DNA of 64,000 nucleotides from Oscillibacter sp. (lineage in GTDB: Bacteria; Bacillota; Clostridia; Oscillospirales; Oscillospiraceae). Under the pieces are notes generated by a model. It saw nothing but the letters and a program-made list of their open reading frames with translations, did no database searches and was not told where the DNA came from. The translations under genes were made by a program, and so were the position numbers. The DNA lies in contig JALCRR010000003.1 in assembly GCA_022652815.1 (NCBI GenBank), positions 58,195 to 122,194 on the forward strand, in the 5' to 3' direction. Of the stretch, positions 59,901-64,000 are shown piece after piece (within the stretch, counting starts at the first letter, position 1; every line of letters begins with the position of its first letter).

Positions 59901-60629
59901 ATGGGCTTTTTTAAGAAATTTCGGGATGCGCAGCGCCCATACTGCACGGCCATTGTCGCTGCCGCCGGCAGCTCATCCCGCATGGGAGAAAATACCAATA
60001 AACTGCTGCTTCCGCTGGACGGAATTCCAGTTCTGGCCCGGACGCTGCTGGCTTTGAACGCGGCGCAGAGCATTGACGAAATCGTCATCGCGGCAAGGGA
60101 AGAGGACATTCTGCCCTTTTCCGATTTGTGCCGTACCTATGGCATCTCCAAACCCGTGAAAGTCGTTCGGGGCGGAGAGAACCGGGAAGAATCCGTGCTG
60201 CGCGCGGCACTGGAGGCCGGCGAACAAACGCAGCTGCTAGCCGTTCAGGACGGTGCCCGTCCGCTGGTGACGCCGGAGCTGATCGACGCGGTGACGGCGA
60301 AGGCGGCAAAGTGCAATGCCGCAGCTCCCGCCATTCCGGTCAAGGATACCATCAAGGTTGCGCGTGACGGAGAAATTGTCAAGACGGTGGATCGCAGCCG
60401 CCTTGCCGCTGTCCAGACGCCGCAGGTTTTTGAAGCGTCCCTTTTGAAGGCGGCGCTGCAAGCGCTGCTGCAAGCCGGCGAAACGGCGACGGATGACTGC
60501 GGTGCCGTCGAAAAGCTGGGAAAAATCGTCTATTTGGTGGATGGCGATGAGGAGAATATCAAGATCACCACGCCGCTGGATCTGACGGTTGCAGAGGCAA
60601 TTTTTGGAAAGAGGCAGGAACACGCATGA
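59901..60629 (+). CDS. ispD: 2-C-methyl-D-erythritol 4-phosphate cytidylyltransferase
   Basis: [50 protein letters not shown]. Confidence 0.95.
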   Translation: MGFFKKFRDAQRPYCTAIVAAAGSSSRMGENTNKLLLPLDGIPVLARTLLALNAAQSIDEIVIAAREEDILPFSDLCRTYGISKPVKVVRGGENREESVLRAALEAGEQTQLLAVQDGARPLVTPELIDAVTAKAAKCNAAAPAIPVKDTIKVARDGEIVKTVDRSRLAAVQTPQVFEASLLKAALQALLQAGETATDDCGAVEKLGKIVYLVDGDEENIKITTPLDLTVAEAIFGKRQEHA

Positions 60630-61111
60630 CAAATTTGAGAATCGGTCAGGGCTATGATGTGCACCGACTCGCAGAGGGTCGGGAGTTGATTCTGGGCGGG
60701 GTCAAGATTCCCTATGAGCGGGGCTTGGACGGACACTCCGATGCGGACGTGCTGACCCATGCGGTGATGGATGCGCTGTTGGGTGCAGCCAAGTTGGGCG
60801 ACATCGGAGAACTGTTCCCGGACACCGATGAGCAGTATCGGGGTATTTCCAGCTTGAAGCTGCTGCGCCATGTCCACAAACTGCTGCTGGGCAACGGCTT
60901 TGCAGTGGTCAATATTGATGCAACCGTCGTGGCGCAATCTCCAAAGCTGGCGCCTTATAAGGAAAAAATGGAGAAGAATCTGGCCTCGGCGCTGGGGCTT
61001 GCTTCGGAATTTGTATGTGTCAAAGCAACCACGGAAGAGCACCTCGGCTTCACTGGAGATGGCTCCGGCATGGCGGCGCAGGCGGTAGCCCTTCTGGAGA
61101 AAATCGGATAA
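60626..61111 (+). CDS. ispF: 2-C-methyl-D-erythritol 2,4-cyclodiphosphate synthase
   Basis: [44 protein letters not shown]. Confidence 0.97.
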   Translation: MTNLRIGQGYDVHRLAEGRELILGGVKIPYERGLDGHSDADVLTHAVMDALLGAAKLGDIGELFPDTDEQYRGISSLKLLRHVHKLLLGNGFAVVNIDATVVAQSPKLAPYKEKMEKNLASALGLASEFVCVKATTEEHLGFTGDGSGMAAQAVALLEKIG

Positions 61112-61137
61112 TGCGTTTTAGATAATGCGTCCTATTA

Positions 61138-61355
61138 GGCGGCTGACAAATCTTTGTCAGCCGCCTGCTTTTGTCGCTCCACCCCCAAAAGCCCCGGCAA
61201 CGGGAAGGAAGATACTCGGAAAGAAACCCAGGAAGGGTGTCTTTCCAGTTCAATCATGAGCTTTTCAAAACGTTTGCGGGTTTTGAAAAGCTTGCCACAT
61301 GCTGACGAATTACGTTTTCGGCAGCATGTGCGGCTGACAAATCTTTGTCAGCCGC
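61138..61355 (+). ncRNA. Structured intergenic element, copy 4 (full, divergent), bracketed by identical palindromes
   Basis: gcggctgacaaatctttgtcagccgc at both ends; core 61173-61329 with compensatory stem changes. Confidence 0.7.
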
Positions 61356-61403
61356 TTTTTTCACCCCTTGGGCGAAGCCTCATAAAATGGATAGAGAGGA
61401 GGC

Positions 61404-61664
61404 GTGAGAGTGAAGAAGTACCTGATGATCGCCCGCAGCGTAACCCACGCACAGCGGATGGAGCTGGCGCTGTCCAGAATCGGCATTCGCCCGCAGGTCT
61501 TTCATGCTCCCCTGGAACTGACAGCCGGACACGGCTGCGCCTACGCCGTGCAGGTTCGGGAGAGCGATTTTCAAGTGGCGCTAAAAGCAGTTTACGGGGC
61601 CGGAGCAAACCCCGTCGCGATATTTTTAACGGATGGCACCCAATTTCAGGAGGTGCGGGTATGA
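61404..61664 (+). CDS. DUF3343 domain-containing protein (putative Se/S carrier-like)
   Basis: 86 aa, YLMIARSVTHAQRMELALSRIGIRPQVFHAP; followed by a cysteine desulfurase family gene. Confidence 0.8.
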   Translation: MRVKKYLMIARSVTHAQRMELALSRIGIRPQVFHAPLELTAGHGCAYAVQVRESDFQVALKAVYGAGANPVAIFLTDGTQFQEVRV

Positions 61665-62797
61665 TATATCTGGATTCTGCCGCAACCAGTTTTCAAAAGC
61701 CGCATTCGGTCGAAACGGCTATGACGCAGGCGCTGCGGGAGATGAGTTCTCCGGGAAGAGGCGGGTATCCGGCGGCTGTAAAAGCTGCCGATACCGCTCT
61801 GGAATGCCGGAGCGAAGTGCAGGAGCTGTTTCATGTGGAGACGCCGGAGCAGGTCGTTTTCACCATGAACGCAACCCACGGGCTAAACCTGGCCATCAAA
61901 AGTCTTGTGCCGCCCGGCGGTCATGCGGTGATTTCCGGCTATGAGCACAACGCCGTCACACGGCCACTGGCGGCTTTGGGTGCGGAAATTACCGTTGCCG
62001 AAATCCCACTTTTTCAGCCGGAGAAGGCGCCGGGGGCTTTTGCTGCGGCGATTACGCCGGAGACGGACGCCGTCATCTGTAACCATGTGTCCAATGTGTT
62101 CGGCTTTGCCCAGCCGATGGAGCAGATTGCCGCTGTCTGCCGGGAACGGAATGTTCCGTTAATCGTAGACGCCTCACAGTCTGGGGGCATTTTGCCGCTG
62201 GATCTGCAAAATCTGGGCGCGGCGTTTATTGCCATGCCGGGGCATAAAGGACTCTACGGCCCCCAGGGAACCGGAATCTTGGTCTGTGGGAAAGACGTAG
62301 AGACGAAAACCCTGCTGGAAGGCGGCACCGGAAGCCTTTCCCGGGATCAGCAGATGCCGGATTTCCTGCCGGATCGTCTGGAGGCCGGTACCCACAATAT
62401 GCCCGGCATTGCAGGACTACTGGCCGGAATTCGATTTGTGCGGAGTCAGGGTATGGCCCAGATTTGCCTGGAGGAGCGGAAGCTTGCGGCGTTGGCCGCG
62501 GAAGGACTTCGCACGATCCCGCAGATTCAAGTCTTTGCCAAAAACGATCTCTTCGCCCAGACCGGCGTCCTCTCGTTCGTATGCAAAAAAATGGATGCGG
62601 AGCGCGTGGGTGAGGAACTGGGGAAGAGGGGGATTGCCGTCCGGACGGGACTGCACTGTGCGCCCCTTGCCCACAAGTCGGCAGGAACGCTGGAAACCGG
62701 CACAATTCGAGCGAGTTTTTCAGCATTCAACACAAAGAACGAAATTATCCAATTCGTAGAAACAACTGCCCAAATTGTCAGCGGAAATATTGAATAG
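61661..62797 (+). CDS. Cysteine desulfurase family protein (class V aminotransferase)
   Basis: MIYLDSAATSFQKPHSVETAM; FIAMPGHKGLYGPQGTGIL PLP-lysine region; GLHCAPLAHKS. Confidence 0.92.
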   Translation: MIYLDSAATSFQKPHSVETAMTQALREMSSPGRGGYPAAVKAADTALECRSEVQELFHVETPEQVVFTMNATHGLNLAIKSLVPPGGHAVISGYEHNAVTRPLAALGAEITVAEIPLFQPEKAPGAFAAAITPETDAVICNHVSNVFGFAQPMEQIAAVCRERNVPLIVDASQSGGILPLDLQNLGAAFIAMPGHKGLYGPQGTGILVCGKDVETKTLLEGGTGSLSRDQQMPDFLPDRLEAGTHNMPGIAGLLAGIRFVRSQGMAQICLEERKLAALAAEGLRTIPQIQVFAKNDLFAQTGVLSFVCKKMDAERVGEELGKRGIAVRTGLHCAPLAHKSAGTLETGTIRASFSAFNTKNEIIQFVETTAQIVSGNIE

Positions 62798-62881
62798 TCC
62801 GTGAATTTTAGGGGAGTTAACCTTGCAATTTAACCGCATATTTTATATAATAAGTATATTCGTGACCGAAAGGCAGATGAC

Positions 62882-63766
62882 GTGGAAATGGTTTCAACCT
62901 GGATTGGAAATTTGATTCGTTATTTACTGACAATCAAGATTTCTGATGCGCTGGATATTTTGATTATGGCCTTTGTCGTATTCAAGGTTTTGATGCTGGT
63001 CAAAACGACCCGCGTTGCAAATCTTCTGAAGGGCGTTTTCATCTTCTTGCTTATTCTGTGGATTTCCACGTTCTTGAATCTGCACGGCATCAGCTATATT
63101 ATGCGGAAAATGGTAGAGGTTGGCGTCCTGGCGCTCATCATCCTGTTCCAGCCGGAAATTCGCCGAGTTCTGGAACAGATGGGCAGCCGAAAGCTGAACT
63201 TTCTGGGCTTCTTCTCTCACGGTGAGGCGCTCAGCGCCATGGAACACACCATCGGGCAGACGGTTGTCGCCTGCACGGAAATGTCCAAAACCCGCACCGG
63301 TGCACTGATCGTGTTCGAGCGGGAGATTTTGCTGGACGATATGGTGCGTTCCGGAACGGTGCTGGACGCCTCCGTTTCCAGTGAGCTGCTGAAAAACATC
63401 TTCTTTGTCAAGGCACCGATGCACGACGGCGCAGCCATCATTCGTCAGGGACGGCTTCTCGGTGCCGGCTGCATGCTGCCGCTGAGCAAAAATGTGAATC
63501 TCTCCCGGGACTTGGGCATGCGCCACCGGGCGGGCATCGGCATGAGCGAAAATTCCGATGCCGTGGTGGTCATCGTGTCGGAAGAAACCGGAGCGATTTC
63601 TGTGGCTGTGGGCGGTATGCTCAAGCGCCACTTGATGCCGGAGACACTGGAAAACCTCCTGCGCAACGAACTGCTGCCGCAGGAGAATCTGGAATCGGAC
63701 AAGCGGAGGCTTGGCCTTGCACAGCTTTTCCGTCTTGGAAAGGACGGTGACGATCATGCAAAATAA
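62882..63766 (+). CDS. cdaA: Diadenylate cyclase CdaA
   Basis: DAC motifs DGAAII and RHRAGIGMSE; N-terminal TM helices; listed start needs GTG. Confidence 0.95.
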   Translation: MEMVSTWIGNLIRYLLTIKISDALDILIMAFVVFKVLMLVKTTRVANLLKGVFIFLLILWISTFLNLHGISYIMRKMVEVGVLALIILFQPEIRRVLEQMGSRKLNFLGFFSHGEALSAMEHTIGQTVVACTEMSKTRTGALIVFEREILLDDMVRSGTVLDASVSSELLKNIFFVKAPMHDGAAIIRQGRLLGAGCMLPLSKNVNLSRDLGMRHRAGIGMSENSDAVVVIVSEETGAISVAVGGMLKRHLMPETLENLLRNELLPQENLESDKRRLGLAQLFRLGKDGDDHAK

Positions 63767-64000
63767 AATCGACAGCGGAAGAAAAATTCTGTATATCGTG
63801 ATCTCAATTCTGGTTTCCATCGGAATTTGGATCTACGTTGATGACAGGGAAGTTGATGACGTAACCAAGCAGTTTGCGAACATTCCCATCGAGTTTGTGG
63901 GAGAGAATACCACGCTGGCCGATCGGGGACTGATGCTGCTGGACAGCAGCGAGGAAGCCGTTACGCTGAAGCTGGAGGGTTCACGCAGAATGATCGCCCA
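63756..64000 (+). CDS. cdaR: YbbR-like domain protein CdaR (5' part)
   Basis: ATG at 63756; MQNKIDSGRKILYIVISILVSIGIWIYVDDREVDDVTKQFANIPIEF; runs off the window. Confidence 0.88.
   Translation, partial: MQNKIDSGRKILYIVISILVSIGIWIYVDDREVDDVTKQFANIPIEFVGENTTLADRGLMLLDSSEEAVTLKLEGSRRMIA

Overview
The window is a gene-dense, GC-rich chromosomal segment from a spore-forming Bacillota, most likely Oscillospiraceae-like (placement is inference from gene content). I recognise about 55 protein-coding genes: sporulation genes (spoIIGA-sigE, spoIIAA-spoIIAB-sigF, sigG, ytfJ/gerW-like, ylmC/ymxH-like, dacF-like), translation genes (valS and alaS with T-box leaders, glnS, rpsB, tsf, an ispH-rpsA fusion), DNA metabolism (nth, rarA, pcrA, holA, comEC, an AAG-type glycosylase, a radical-SAM repair pair), MEP-pathway genes (ispD, ispF, ispH), a butyryl-CoA:acetate CoA-transferase-like gene and cdaA-cdaR. 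I see no CRISPR array, rRNA, tRNA, prophage block or classical defence island. The strongest unexplained signal is a repeated intergenic element with a conserved core (GGGAAGGAAGA...CCAGGAAGG followed by two more hairpins). It occurs four times, always on the + strand and 7-26 nt after an upstream gene's stop codon. The stems covary between copies, and in the three full copies the core is bracketed by a duplicated palindrome whose sequence is specific to that locus. Other signals: a promoter carrying two LexA-type boxes that drives a 41-aa membrane peptide plus a radical-SAM/TIGR03915-like repair pair; an unlisted 50-aa protein with 14 cysteines; a ~224-bp tandem repeat made of hairpins; candidate Spo0A boxes upstream of a CoA-transferase gene and a DUF6514-like gene; and a strong internal ribosome-binding site at the IspH/S1 domain junction. 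All calls come from reading the sequence by eye; no searches were run.
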